From positions 94,431,285-94,495,284 of the forward strand of contig NW_026262734.1 in the NCBI RefSeq assembly GCF_021869535.1: a stretch of 64,000 nucleotides of DNA, given 5' to 3'. Below are positions 1 through 15,400 of this stretch, piece by piece. Within the stretch, counting starts at the first letter, position 1. The number at the start of each line of letters is the position of its first letter. This stretch comes from Mytilus californianus (lineage: Eukaryota > Mollusca > Bivalvia > Mytilida > Mytilidae). The notes beneath the pieces are model-generated. The model worked only from the letters and a program-made list of their open reading frames with translations, was not told the origin of the DNA and searched no databases. Position numbers and translations under genes: made by a program.

Positions 1-303
1 CTTTGTAAATTGAATATAGCAGTAAGAACTGAAGACCAGTTATTTTTTTCCAAACGTTGTTGATATCAACTTTAAAACAGCTGCAATTATTTTTTTTCCT
101 ACATTAGAAAGGTTGGTCAAATGAACGGTTTTCTATGGAATGTGCAATATCTCCTTAAGTATCATACATCTAGCTAGACATGTAAGTTCTATGATACAGT
201 CCGGGGTAAGGCAATGGCTGGCATTATGGCTATAGCCAGCTTGACTTTTTAATATATATCAATTTTAAGTAACACATTTTTCTTTTCATATTATATTATG
301 TAG

Positions 304-406
304 CTACTTCACTAAAAGCAGAGATCTTGGTACATGGACAATCTGTACAGCAGTTGGGTATCCTCTGCAAAATGATTTTAGCTCATGTGGTGTTTATTGT
401 TTGAAG
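304..406 (+). CDS. Exon: catalytic-Cys segment of Ulp1/SENP (C48) protease
   Basis: The exon begins with one base of a split codon and ends in phase 0 before a GTAC donor. It encodes W-T-I-C-T-A, then P-L-Q-N-D-F-S-S-C-G-V-Y-C-L-K. The Q-x-D-x2-S-C-G-x-Y-x-C pattern is the oxyanion Gln and nucleophile Cys of Ulp1/SENP peptidases. No exon was recognised at 1-303, which is AT-rich intron. Confidence 0.8.
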
Positions 407-3400
407 GTACATAAAACATTGGGCTTTGCATGTATGAATTGAGAGTTAATAAATGAAAGTTCAATTGAAGCTTGAATCTTAAATCAATGATATATATATA
501 CTAATAAAGATCACAATTTTGCACGCAAAAGACACCCTTGTTGATTTTGAAAAAAAGGCAGAATCGTACAAACAAGATGAACAAAATATTGTTGTAAGTT
601 GTAAACAACTTGTTTCCCAAACCTGTTTATTTAAATATGTGTAAACAATAACTTGGAATATATATCATGTAAACTATTTCAGTAAAATCCGCAAAGCACA
701 AAGGTTGTGTGAAATTTAACCAAATCTATGATTTGCATAAATTACTTTAAATGTAATGGAAAGAAAAACAAATAAATATGTGGTACTTTTAATTTACCTT
801 TTGTAAAAAAAACATTTTTATATCATTATTAGGCCTACATGAATCATTTCAGTAATTTAAACATTCAGTTTTGAACAGGCCATAGAAAATTTACAAAACA
901 ATGTGTACATTTAAGAATTATTTTTTTAGTTCCTCGACCGATACCTAAGTAAGACAGATACATCTTTGGAATTAAACGTCCAAGCTGAAAGATTCACAAT
1001 TGGCAGTGAAATTGTTCAAGCTGTGCGTAAGTAATCAATAGAATAAAAGCATTTACTAATAGTACCGTATGTTATGTAAATACTTAATATCTTCTTGCTA
1101 GACAATAAGTGAATCTAATAAAAAGGGAATATGAATTTTAACATGTTCAATAATGTGTTTGAAATCCTTATCTTTGATGTTTATCTCAATTCATTGATGA
1201 TTTGTTTTTAATTTTATCTATTGTTTCTGACCAAATTTCTTTACGCTATAAATGATGTATTTATGTTTCTTTAATGTATTATTCATTATTGATATGTTAT
1301 ACTTAAAAATGTAGTTTGGAAATAATAGCTTAATAATTCCGGTTGTTTTCTGTAATAATTTTTCTCTTTTTTCTACAGCTCAAACTGTACTTATTTTTAT
1401 GATATTCCATGTCTTATATATGTATGATAATGTGTTGTTGTCAAATATTACGATCTTATTAATGGAAATATAAACATGGAAAGTAGATGTTTAAAAATCA
1501 ACTAGTTTTTGTAGGTCTAATTAAGTTAGCCGATATATTTATGCGATTGTCTTCTTCATATAAACTGCCGCTGTCATCAATGAGCATCACCATCATAATT
1601 ACCATCTACGGGAAGGAACGTAAAAAATAACATCAACCAAGTGTAAACATTTTCAATTTTATGACTTATTATCAGCTGCTGCAATTTGTGATTTGGAGCA
1701 GAAGAATGTTGTTCCTAATTCATGTTAACATCTGTTTCTATTTTACTATAGAAACAAAAGGTGCTGTTATGACATGCTTCTTGTGTGCTAAAGAACCAAC
1801 TAACATGGTAAATATACATTTATAGATCGTTGATGTTCAACTTAACAGGGTGCTTTATTATTTTTATTGCTTATTTAAATACGTTTTATGGTTAAAATTG
1901 ATAATTTTTTAACAGAACCTTGTGATATTGTAGGTTAGAATATAAATGTTTTTTTTTATATCAATTTGATGAACTTTCACTAATATTAACATTTTTCGCA
2001 ATAACTACATTAATTCATAGAATTTGAACATGTCTATTAAATATTGCAGAGAGCATGTTCATGCTGTAAAAGGAATTTCCACAAAAAGTGTATGACTCCA
2101 GGACTATGCAGTCTGTGCTCAATTTTTCCACCTGGTGAGTGCAATAGAAAATTCTACCATTTCTAATTTTGTTTAAAGTAATACAATGAAATAGAATTTA
2201 ATTTGCAAGGACAAAATGCGATATAACAAAATTGTAGAATGATCATTGTTCTTCCATTTGTTCAATAATTCTATAAGTTGCGTTTAATTTCATAACAGAA
2301 GTCGACTTATTAATTTTTGTAGATATATTCATGTTGATATTTCTTACATTTTTTATAGATTGCACTAAATGAACTTATTCTAAGATATCTTTGAAATCCA
2401 AAGATGTGTTGTTCTCACATTCAGACTCACATGGTAAAGGCAGACGTTTAATGTTCCCCCTCATGACTTAGTTGATTAATACAGAATGACGCTGGCATAG
2501 GTACCGTTTGCTTAGTGCACACTACTTTTTAAGTCTTCTTTAAATATTGTCTTTTCAAATGATTTTGTTATATAACTTGTCAGTTTCTTGTTTGCATTGT
2601 ATAAGCTGTTGGATTTTATTTATTTTTTTGTTTCTTATATACAGATGTATGGTAATGTATAAAATACTGTGAACTTTTAGTTTGGTGTGCTTTATCCTAA
2701 ATCTGTATGCTTCAAATATAATCAATGTGTAGTCAATATGCCACTACTTTTACATATTATAGTTCTCACTTAATGTTCTGCTTGACACAATAATTACAAT
2801 TTTCCAAGTTCACGTTAAGCTATTAATTTTTTTATGTTTCACCCACACTTATTTAAAAGCACTAAATGGTTCGTGTTGTTCAAGGTAATCTATACTTGAC
2901 AGAGAGGTTACCCTTTTTTTATATTGCAATTTAATAATTTGAGTATATATTTTTACTCTGAATTGTACTGACTTTAAAAATATTAACCTTTAGTTTCTCT
3001 TCATGGATTTTGTTTATTCTTTTTTTTAGAAAAAGTTAGACATTCAAAGAGAGGAAAAAAAGAACAACAACAGGTTTGATATCTATAATTGGTTCATCAA
3101 GACTACAGATGATTGTTGCATAACATTTTAAATGTTTTTTCATTGAAAACACTTTACCATCGAATTTTCTTCCTGATCATCTAAAAAAAATGAACGAACT
3201 TGCAAAAATTGTCAAGAACATTCACAATTAAAAATCGGGTCAATTTATGCTTGTTCTCACTTGATACTTCTGAATAAATCAATTGATTTCCTTATACAAT
3301 TATTATATTTTTATCTTCTTTTTTCAGAAGTCCATAGAAATTTTAGATGAGAATGGTATGTATGCATTTAATTTGTTGATTAAATCAATTAATATGATGG

Positions 3401-6400
3401 ATAATACCTTATGCAGATTTCAGATTTTGTTAACTCTGATCAACTAATGCAAATATTGAATTTGGTTACCTCTGGTTATCTTATGCAAAAAAGTATTGTA
3501 TTACCTCTGGTCAACCTATGCAATTATTGGATTTGATTACCTCTGTTAGTTTATGCAAATAGCGGCTTTTGTTACATCTGGTCAACTTATGCTAAAATAG
3601 TATTCGGTTAACTCTGGTTACCTTCTGCAAATATTTGAATTGTTACCACTGGTCACCTTCCGCATATAGGATTTGGTTACATCTGGTCATCTTACGCATA
3701 TATAGGATTTGGTTACCTCTGTGTACCTTATGCAGATAATTGATTTGGTAACCTCTTGTCACCTAATGAAGATAACGGATTTGGTTACTTCAGGTCAACT
3801 TATGTAAATATTGGAATACGTTCATCTAGTCACCTATGCTGATATTGGATTTGGTTACCTCTGGTCACCATATGTATTTATTGGATTTGCTAGCTCTTGT
3901 CACATAATGTAAATATTAGGTTTTGTTACCTCTGCTCACCTTACCGCGATATTGCATCTGAATACTTGTGGTCACCTTGAGAGTGGTTTGTATGCATTTA
4001 ATTTATTGTATTAAACCTTTAATATGATAGATATGTACACAAAGTTCATATAATGCTGCAACTAATATTCTTTTTGAACTTAAAACTTGCAATCGTTTCT
4101 GGTAATGGCCACTTAGGCTTAGTTGAACAAATCATTTTTTGTTTCTTGATTACCTTACACAAATATTTAATTTTGATTACATGTGGTCATTTTTACCAGA
4201 AATTAGATCTGTTAACCTCTGTTTGCCTTACTACAACGGGGTTACTTCTGGTCACCTTATTCATATATTGGATTTGGTGACCTCTGGTCACCTTATGTTA
4301 ATAACGGGTTTGGTTACCTCTGGTCACCTTATTCATATATTAGATTTGGTTATCTCTGGTCACCTTATGGAAATACTGGATTTGGTTACCTCTGGTCACC
4401 TAATGCAGATTTCGGATTTGGTGACCTCTGGTCACCTTATGTTAATATTGGATTCGGTTACCTCTGGTCACCATATGCATATTTTAGATTTGGTTATCTC
4501 TGGTAATTAACATTTACATACAACTAGTTGATGTTTTTCATTTCATTTGTAGAAAGTTTTAGACAATCAAAGAAAGACAAAAAAGAAGAAGAACAGGTTT
4601 GATATACATTATGGATTCAACAAGAATATAGAATATTATTACATTAAGTTTAATATATTGATAAAACTTTACACAATGATCATTATCTTTCATGCTCATC
4701 TACAAACAAATTTAAGAAAAATCATTGATCTTTAAAACATTGCCAAGAACACTGACAGTTGATAATTAAATAAAATAAAACTGATCCTCATAAGACACTT
4801 TTGGATAAATAAAATTGAATTTACTAATACAATTATCATATGTTTATCTTCTTTTTTCAGAAGTCCTCAGAAAATGTAGATCAGAGTGGTATGTATGCAT
4901 TTAATTTATTGTATCAAACCTTTAATATGATGAAAACATACACTATATTTATATAATGCTGCAACTATTATTCTTTTTGAACTTGAAACTTGCAATCGTT
5001 TCTGGTAAAATGGCCACTTAGGCTCGATTGAACTAATCATTTTTTTTTTGTTTCTTGATTACCTTACACAAATATTTAAGTTGATATCATGTGGTCATCT
5101 TAGCCAGAAATGGGATTTGTTAACTTCTGTTGGCCTTAATATGCTAGAATGGGGTAACTTCTAGTCACCTTATTCATATATTGGATTTGGTTACCTCTGG
5201 TCATCTTATGGAAATATAGGATTTGGTGACCTCTGGTCACCTTATGTTAATATTGGATTTGGTTACCTCTGGTCACCTTATGCAGTTTTCAGATTTGGTT
5301 ATCTCTGGTAAATAACATTTGCATACAACTAGTTGATGTTTTTCATATCATTTGTAGAAAATTTGAGACAATCAAAGAAAGACAAAAAAGAAGAAGAACA
5401 GGTTTGATATACATTATGGATTCAACAAGAATATGTAATATTATTACATTAAGTTTAATGTACCGATAAAACTTTACACAATGATCATTATCTTTCATGA
5501 TCATCTACAAACAAATTTAAGAAAAATCATTGATCTTTCAAACATTGCCAAGAGCACGGACAGCTGATAGTTCAATAAAATAAAACTGATCCTCATAAGA
5601 TACTTTTGGATAAATAAAATTGAATTTACTAATACAATTATCATATACTTATCTTCTTTTTTCAGAAGTCCTCAGAAAATGTAGATGAGAGTGGTATGTA
5701 TGCATTTAATTCATTGTATCAAACTTTTAATATGATGGAAACATACACTATATTTATATAATGCTGCAACTATTATTCTTTTTGAACTTGAAACTTGCAA
5801 TCGTTTCTGGTAAAATGGCCACTTAGGCTCGATTGAACTAATCATTTTTTTTGTTTCTTGATTACCTTACACAAATATTTAAGTTGATATCATGTGGTCA
5901 TCTTAGCCAGAAATGGGATTTGTTAACTTCTGTTGGCCTTAATATGCTAGAATGGGGTAACTTCTAGTCACCTTATTCATATATTGGATTTGGTCACCTC
6001 TGGTCATCTTATGGAAATATTGGATTTGGTGACCTCTGGTCGCCTTATGTTAATATTGGATTTGGTTACCTCTGGTCACCTTATACAGTTTTCAGATTTG
6101 GTTATCTCTGGTAAATAACATTTGCATACAACTAGTTGATGTTTTTCATATCATTTGTAGAAAATTTGAGACAATCAAAGAAAGACAAAAAAGAAGAAGA
6201 ACAGGTTTGATATACATTATGGATTCAACAAGAATATAGAATATTATTACATTAAGTTTAATGTACCGATAAAACTTTACACAATGATCATTATCTTTCA
6301 TGATCATCTACAAACAAATTTATGAAAAATCATTGATCTTTCAAACATTGCGAAGAGCACGGACAGTTGATAATTCAATAAAATAAAACTGATCCTCATA

Positions 6401-9400
6401 AGATACTTTTGGATAAATAAAATTGAATTTACTAATACAATTATCATATACTTATCTTCTTTTTTCAGAAGTCCTCAGAAAATGTAGATGAGAGTGGTAT
6501 GTATGCATTTAATTCATTGTATCAAACTTTTAATATGATGGAAACATACACTATATTTATATAATGCTGCAACTATTATTCTTTTTGAACTTGAAACTTG
6601 CAATCGTTTCTGGTAAAATGGCCACTTAGGCTCGATTGAACTAATCATTTTTTTTGTTTCTTGATTACCTTACACAAATATTTAAGTTGATATCATGTGG
6701 TCATCTTAGCCAGAAATGGGATTTGTTAACTTCTGTTGGCCTTAATATGCTAGAATGGGGTAACTTCTAGTCACCTTATTCATATATTGGATTTGGTCAC
6801 CTCTGGTCATCTTATGGAAATATTGGATTTGGTGACCTCTGGTCGCCTTATGTTAATATTGGATTTGGTTACCTCTGGTCACCTTATACAGTTTTCAGAT
6901 TTGGTTATCTCTGGTAAATAACATTTGCATACAACTAGTTGATGTTTTTCATATCATTTGTAGAAAATTTGAGACAATCAAAGAAAGACAAAAAAGAAGA
7001 AGAACAGGTTTGATATACATTATGGATTCAACAAGAATATAGAATATTATTACATTAAGTTTAATGTACCGATAAAACTTTACACAATGATCATTATCTT
7101 TCATGATCATCTACAAACAAATTTAAGAAAAATCATTGATCTTTCAAACATTGCGAAGAGCACGGACAGTTGATAATTAAATAAAATAAAACTGATCCTC
7201 ATAAGATACTTTTGGATAAATAAAATTGAATTTACTAATACAATTATCATATACTTATCTTCTTTTTTCAGAAGTCCTCAGAAAATGTAGATGAGAGTGG
7301 TATGTATGCATTTAATTCATTGTATCAAACTTTTAATATGATGGAAACATACACTATATTTATATAATGCTGCAACTATTATTCTTTTTGAACTTGAAAC
7401 TTGCAATCGTTTCTGGTAAAATGGCCACTTAGGCTCGATTGAACTAATCATTTGTTTTGTTTCTTGATTACCTTACACAAATATTTAAGTTGATATCATG
7501 TGGTCATCTTAGCCAGAAATGGGATTTGTTAACTTCTGTTGGCCTTAATATGCTAGAATGGGGTAACTTCTAGTCACCTTATTCATATATTGGATTTGGT
7601 CACCTCTGGTCATCTTATGGAAATATTGGATTTGGTGACCTCTGGTCGCCTTATGTTAATATTGGATTTGGTTACCTCTGGTCACCTTATACAGTTTTCA
7701 GATTTGGTTATCTCTGGTAAATAACATTTGCATACAACTAGTTGATGTTTTTCATATCATTTGTAGAAAATTTGAGACAATCAAAGAAAGACAAAAAAGA
7801 AGAAGAACAGGTTTGATATACATTATGGATTCAACAAGAATATAGAATATTATTACATTAAGTTTAATGTACCGATAAAACTTTACACAATGATCATTAT
7901 CTTTCATGATCATCTACAAACAAATTTAAGAAAAATCATTGATCTTTCAAACATTGCGAAGAGCACGGACAGTTGATAATTAAATAAAATAAAACTGATC
8001 CTCATAAGATACTTTTGGATAAATAAAATTGAATTTACTAATACAATTATCATATACTTATCTTCTTTTTTCAGAAGTCCTCAGAAAATGTAGATGAGAG
8101 TGGTATGTATGCATTTAATTCATTGTATCAAACTTTTAATATGATGGAAACATACACTATATTTATATAATGCTGCAACTATTATTCTTTTTGAACTTGA
8201 AACTTGCAATCGTTTCTGGTAAAATGGCCACTTAGGCTCGATTGAACTAATCATTTTTTTTGTTTCTTGATTACCTTACACAAATATTTAAGTTGATATC
8301 ATGTGGTCATCTTAGCCAGAAATGGGATTTGTTAACTTCTGTTGGCCTTAATATGCTAGAATGGGGTAACTTCTAGTCACCTTATTCATATATTGGATTT
8401 GGTTACCTCTGGTCATCTTATGGAAATATAGGATTTGGTGACCTCTGGTCACCTTATGTTAATATTGGATTTGGTTACCTCTGGTCACCTTATGTAGTTT
8501 TCAGATTTGGTTATCTCTGGTAAATAACATTTGCATACAACTAGTTGATGTTTTTCATATCATTTGTAGAAAATTTGAGACAATCAAAGAAAGACAAAAA
8601 AGAAGAAGAACAGGTTTGATATACATTATGGATTCAACAAGAATATAGAATATTATTACATTAAGTTTAATGTACCGATAAAACTTTACACAATGATCAT
8701 TATCTTTCATGATCATCTACAAACAAATTTAAGAAAAATCATTGATCTTTCAAACATTGCGAAGAGCACGGACAGTTGATAATTAAATAAAATAAAACTG
8801 ATCCTCATAAGATACTTTTGGATAAATAAAATTGAATTTATTAATACAATTATCATATACTTATCTTCTTTTTTCAGAAGTCCTCAGAAAATGTAGATGA
8901 GAGTGGTATGTATGCATTTAATTCATTGTATCAAACTTTTAATATGATGGAAACATACACTATATTTATATAATGCTGCAACTATTATTCTTTTTGAACT
9001 TGAAACTTGCAATCGTTTCTGGTAAAATGGCCACTTAGGCTCGATTGAACTAATCATTTTTTTTGTTTCTTGATTACCTTACACAAATATTTAAGTTGAT
9101 ATCATGTGGTCATCTTTGCCAGAAATGGGATTTGTTAACTTCTGTTGGCCTTAATATGCTAGAATGGGGTAACTTCTAGTCACCTTATTCATATATTGGA
9201 TTTGGTTACCTCTGGTCATCTTATGGAAATATAGGATTTGGTGACCTCTGGTCACCTTATGTTAATATTGGATTTGGTTACCTCTGGTCACCTTATGTAG
9301 TTTTCAGATTTGGTTATCTCTGGTAAATAACATTTGCATACAACTAGTTGATGTTTTTCATATCATTTGTAGAAAATTTGAGACAATCAAAGAAAGACAA

Positions 9401-12400
9401 AAAAGAAGAAGAACAGGTTTGATATACATTATGGATTCAACAAGAATATAGAATATTATTACATTAAGTTTAATGTACCGATAAAACTTTACACAATGAT
9501 CATTATCTTTCATGATCATCTACAAACAAATTTAAGAAAAATCATTGATCTTTCAAACATTGCCAAGAGCACGGACAGTTGATAATTAAATAAAATAAAA
9601 CTGATCCTCATAAGATACTTTTGGATAAATAAAATTGAATTTACTAATACAATTATCATATACTTATCTTCTTTTTTCAGAAGTCCTCAGAAAATGTAGA
9701 TGAGAGTGGTATGTATGCATTTAATTCATTGTATCAAACTTTTAATATGATGGAAACATACACTATATTTATATAATGCTGCAACTATTATTCTTTTTGA
9801 ACTTGAAACTTGCAATCGTTTTCTGGTAAAATGGCCACTTAGGCTCGATTGAACTAATCATTTTTTTTGTTTCTTGATTACCTTACACAAATATTTAAGT
9901 TGATATCATGTGGTCATCTTAGCCAGAAATGGGATTTGTTAACTTCTGTTGGCCTTAATATGCTAGAATGGGGTAACTTCTAGTCACCTTACTCATATAT
10001 TGGATTTGGTTACCTCTGGTCATCTTATGGAAATATAGGATTTGGTGACCTCTGGTCACCTTATGTTAATATTGGATTTGGTTACCTCTGGTCACCTTAT
10101 GTAGTTTTCAGATTTGGTTATCTCTGGTAAATAACATTTGCATACAACTAGTTGATGTTTTTCATATCATTTGTAGAAAATTTGAGACAATCAAAGAAAG
10201 ACAAAAAAGAAGAAGAACAGGTTTGATATACATTATGGATTCAACAAGAATATAGAATATTATTACATTAAGTTTAATGTACCGATAAAACTTTACACAA
10301 TGATCATTATCTTTCATGATCATCTACAAACAAATTAAAGAAAAATCATTGATCTTTCAAACATTGCGAAGAGCACGGACAGTTGATAATTAAATAAAAT
10401 AAAACTGATCCTCATAAGATACTTTTGGATAAATAAAATTGAATTTACTAAAACAATTATCATATAATTATCTTCTTTTTTCAGAAGTCCTCAGAAAATG
10501 TAGATGAGAGTGGTATGTATGCATTTAATTCATTGTATCAAACTTTTAATATGATGGAAACATACACTATATTTATATAATGCTGCAACTATTATTCTTT
10601 TTGAACTTGAAACTATCAATCGTTTCTGGTAAAATGGCCACTTAGGCTCGATTGAACTAATCATTTTTTTTTTGTTTCTTGATTACCTTACACAAATATT
10701 TAAGTTGATATCATGTGGTCATCTTAGCCAGAAATGGGATTTGTTAACTTCTGTTGGCCTTAATATGCTAGAATGGGGTAACTTCTAGTCACCTTATTCA
10801 TATATTGGATTTGGTTACCTCTGGTCATCTTATGGAAATATAGGATTTGGTGACCTCTGGTCACCTTATGTTAATATTGGATTTGGTTACCTCTGGTCAC
10901 CTTATGCAGTTTTCAGATTTGGTTATCTCTGGTAAATAACATTTGCATACAACTAGTTGATGTTTTTCATATCATTTGTAGAAAATTTGAGACAATCAAA
11001 GAAAGACAAAAAAGAAGAAGAACAGGTTTGATATACATTATGGATTCAACAAGAATATATAATATTATTACATTAAGTTTAATGTACCGATAAAACTTTA
11101 CACAATGATCATTATCTTTCATGATCATCTACAAACAAATTTAAGAAAAATCATTGATCTTTCAAACATTGCCAAGAGCACGGACAGTTGATAATTCAAT
11201 AAAATAAAACTGATCCTCATAAGATACTTTTGGATAAATAAAATTGAATTTACTAATACAATTATCATATACTTATCTTCTTTTTTCAGAAGTCCTCAGA
11301 AAATGTAGATGAGAGTGGTATGTATGCATTTAATTCATTGTATCAAACTTTTAATATGATGGAAACATACACTATATTTATATAATGCTGCAACTATTAT
11401 TCTTTTTGAACTTGAAACTTGCAATCGTTTCTGGTAAAATGGCCACTTAGGCTCGATTGAACTAATCATTTTTTTTGTTTCTTGATTACCTTACACAAAT
11501 ATTTAAGTTGATTACATGTGGTCATCTTAACCAGTTCGGATTTGTTAACCTCTGTTTGCCTTAATATGCTAGAATGGAGTAACTTCTAGTCACCTTATTC
11601 ATATATTGGATTTGGTGACCTCAGTTCATCTTATGTAAATACTGGATTTGGTGACTTCTGGTCACCTAATGTTAATATTAGATTTGGTGACCTCTGGTCA
11701 CCTTATGTAAATATAGGATTTGGTGACCTCTGGTCACCCTATGTAAATATTGGATTTTGTTACCTTTGGTCATCAAAACATAAGTCATGTTATGTTTTTT
11801 ATCATTTGTAGGAAACGTAAGACAATCGAAGAGAGGAAAAAAAGAACAAGAAAAGGTTAATATGCATTACTGGTTCAGCAAGGCTATAGAATTGTATTGC
11901 ATATTACATTTAAAATATTAATAGCACTCAACAGAATGATCATTGTCTATCCTGATCTTTTAAAGAACAAATCTTTGAAAATCATTGACCTTGCAAACAT
12001 TGCCAAGAGCATTGACAGTTGAAAATTTTGTCAATTTTTACTTATCCTCATAAGATAATTATGGATAAATAAAATTGAATTTACTAATACAAATATCAGA
12101 TGTTTATCTTCTTTTTTTTAGAAGTCCTCAGAAAATGTAGATGAAAGTGGTATGTATGCATTTAATTTATTGTATCAAACCTTTAATATGATGAAAACAT
12201 ACACTATGTTTATATAATGCTGCAACTATTATTCTTTTTGAACTTAAAACTTGTTATCGATAGCTGTAAAATGGCTTCTTCGGTTTGATTGAAATTAATT
12301 ATTTTTGGTATATTTAATTGGCTGCATATGGTCAACTTTCCCAGATATGGTATTTGAGTACCCTAAGCAACCTTAAAATGATATAGAATTGTGTTAACAC

Positions 12401-15400
12401 TGATCACCTGAAGCAGATACTGTATTTAGTTATCTTTGGTCACTTTCTGTTGTTATTGGAATTCTCTTGACAGTTGACACCTTTTGCAGATTTCGGATTT
12501 TGTTATTCACTGGTCATTAAATTTTACAAAAATTGGTCATATGTAGTCTTAGATGTATGATCGTTTGAATTATTTTACATTTCTTATTTCCGGGCCTTTA
12601 ATAACTGACTATGCGGTATGGACGTTGCTCATTGTTGAAGGCCGTACAGTGACTTATACTTGTTAATTTCTGTGTCATTTGGTTTGTTGTGAACAGTTGT
12701 CTCATTGGCAATAATACCACAATTTCTTTTTTAAATGTTGAGTTTTTTTTATCATTTGTAGAAAATGTGAGAAATTTGAAGAGGGTGAAAAAAGAAGAAC
12801 AGGTTTGTATATATCATTGGTTCAAAATATAGAATACTATAACATTATATTTACTATCTAAGTAACACTGAACAGAAATAATGTACATTATCTTCCATGA
12901 TCATTTAGAAATAAATCTTAAAAATAATTGAATTTGCTTGCGTTGTCAAGAGCCGATAATGAAGTCAATTTATACGTATCTTCATTAGATCCTTTGGATA
13001 AATCAGTTGATTTCCTATACGATTATTTAATATTTAACTTCTTTTTTCAGAAGTCAACAGAAAATGAAGATGAAAGTGGTTTGTATTTATTTTATCATTT
13101 TTTTAGTATGATGGATAGGTTCATTACGTCTATATGATACTGAAACTAAATTTCTATTTAAACTTACAACTTGATATCGATAGCTTTAAAATCGCTACTT
13201 AGGTTTGATTGAAAAATTTCTTTTTCTCTTTGGATTAACTTAGAAAAATATTTAATTAGCTATAAGTGATCAATTTTATCATATATGGTATCAGATTATC
13301 TCTAGTGATCTTAACATGATATGGAATCGGATTACCATTGGTCATCTAATGCAGATACTAGATTTAGTAACCTCTTGTCACCTTATGCAGATATTGGATT
13401 TGGGGACCTCTGGTCACCTTATGCAGATATTGGATTTTAGGACCTCTGGTCACTTTATGCAAATATTGGATTTGGGGACCTCTGGTCACCTTATGAAGAT
13501 ATTGGATTTGGATAAATCTGGTCACCTCATGCAGATATTGGATTTTGGGACCTCTGTTCACCTTATGCAGATATTGGATTAGAGTTCCTGGTCACCTTAT
13601 GCAGATATTGGATTTGAGGACCTCTGGTCTTCTTATGCAGATTTCCGATTTGGGGACCTCTGGTGACTCTATGAAGAAATTTGATTTGTTATATATCTGT
13701 TCACCTTATGCAGATATATGATTTGGGGACCTTTGGTCACCTTATGCAGATATTGGATTTGGGAACCTCTGGTCACCTTATGCAGATATTGGATTTGAGG
13801 ACCTCTGGTCACCTTATGCAGATTTCAGATTTAATTAACTCTGGTCATCAAAACATAAGTCATGTTATTTTTTGTTATTATTTGTAGGAAATGTAAGACA
13901 ATCGAAGAGAAGGAAAAAAGAACAAGAACAGGTTTGATATGCATTACTGGTTCAGCAAGACTAGAATTGTATTGCATATTACATTTAAAATATTAATGAT
14001 CTCAACAGAATGAACATTGTCGATCCTGATCTTTTAAAAAACAAATCTTAGAAAATGCTTGAACTTGCAAACGTTGACAAGAGCATTTAAAGTTGATTAT
14101 TAAGTCAATGTATACTTACCCTCATTATATTATTTTGGATAAATCAATTGATTTCCTAATGTAATCATTATATATTTTATCTTCTTTTTCAGTCACTAGA
14201 AAATGTAGATAAAAGAGGTATGTTTGCATTAAATTTGTTAAATATAATTCTTATTTATGATGGATAAGCGCCTTGTGTCTATATAATACTGCAACTATTA
14301 TTCTATTGAAACTTTAAACTTGTTACGAATTTTGTGAAATGGCATTTAAGGTTTAATTAAAAAAAACATTTTTCTTTTGGGATAACCTTATAAAAATTTA
14401 AATTGGCTACATGTTGTCAACTTTACAAGATATGGTATATGGTAACCTCTGGTCATCTGAACAACATATAGAATTTGGTTACCTCTGGTCACCTTACGAC
14501 GATATTGAATGTGTTTACTTACCTCTGGTCACCTTACGACGATATTGGATTTGTTTACCTCCGTTCATTTCATGCATATATTGGAAATCTCTGGCCACCC
14601 TATGTATTATTCGAATTTGGTTATTTCTTGTCATCAATATTTACCTACAACTGGTCATGTTGTGTTTTTTTTATCATTTTAGAACATGCTAGAAAATCAA
14701 AGAGAGGGAAAAAAGAAGAAAAACAGGTTTGATATACATCATGGGTTCAACAAGAATATAGAAAAGTATTATATATTACTTTTAATATTTTATTACAATT
14801 AACAGAATGAACTTTGTCTACCATGATCATCTATAAAACAAACGTTAGAGAATGATTTAATTTGCAAACGTTGCCAAGAGCATGTTCAGTTGATAATTGA
14901 TACTTATCCTCTGTAGATATTTTTGATAAATCAATTGATTTCCTTATACGATTATTGTATTTGTTATCTTTTTTTTCAGAAGTCACTAGAAAATGTAGAT
15001 GAAAGAGGTATGTACGCATTTAATTTGTGATATATAATCATTATATATGATGCATAAGTACATGAAGTTTTTATAATACTGAAATTATCATTCTATTCTA
15101 ACACAAAACTGGTTATCATTTTTTGTTAAAACGGCTACTTAGGTTTGATTGAAAAGTAAATTCAATATTCTTTTAGAATTTCCTTACAAAATTCTTAATT
15201 TTGGATACATGTGGTCATCTTCCCAAGATATGGTATCTGGTAATTACTGGTCACTTTTAAAAGATATAATAGGGTTTTGTTACTGTTGGTCACCTGATTT
15301 AAATATAAGTTTTGGTTACCTAAGTTTATGCAGATATTGTAATTATCTGGTCATCTTCTGCATATTTCGGATTTGGCTTCCTCTGGTCACCTTATGCAGA

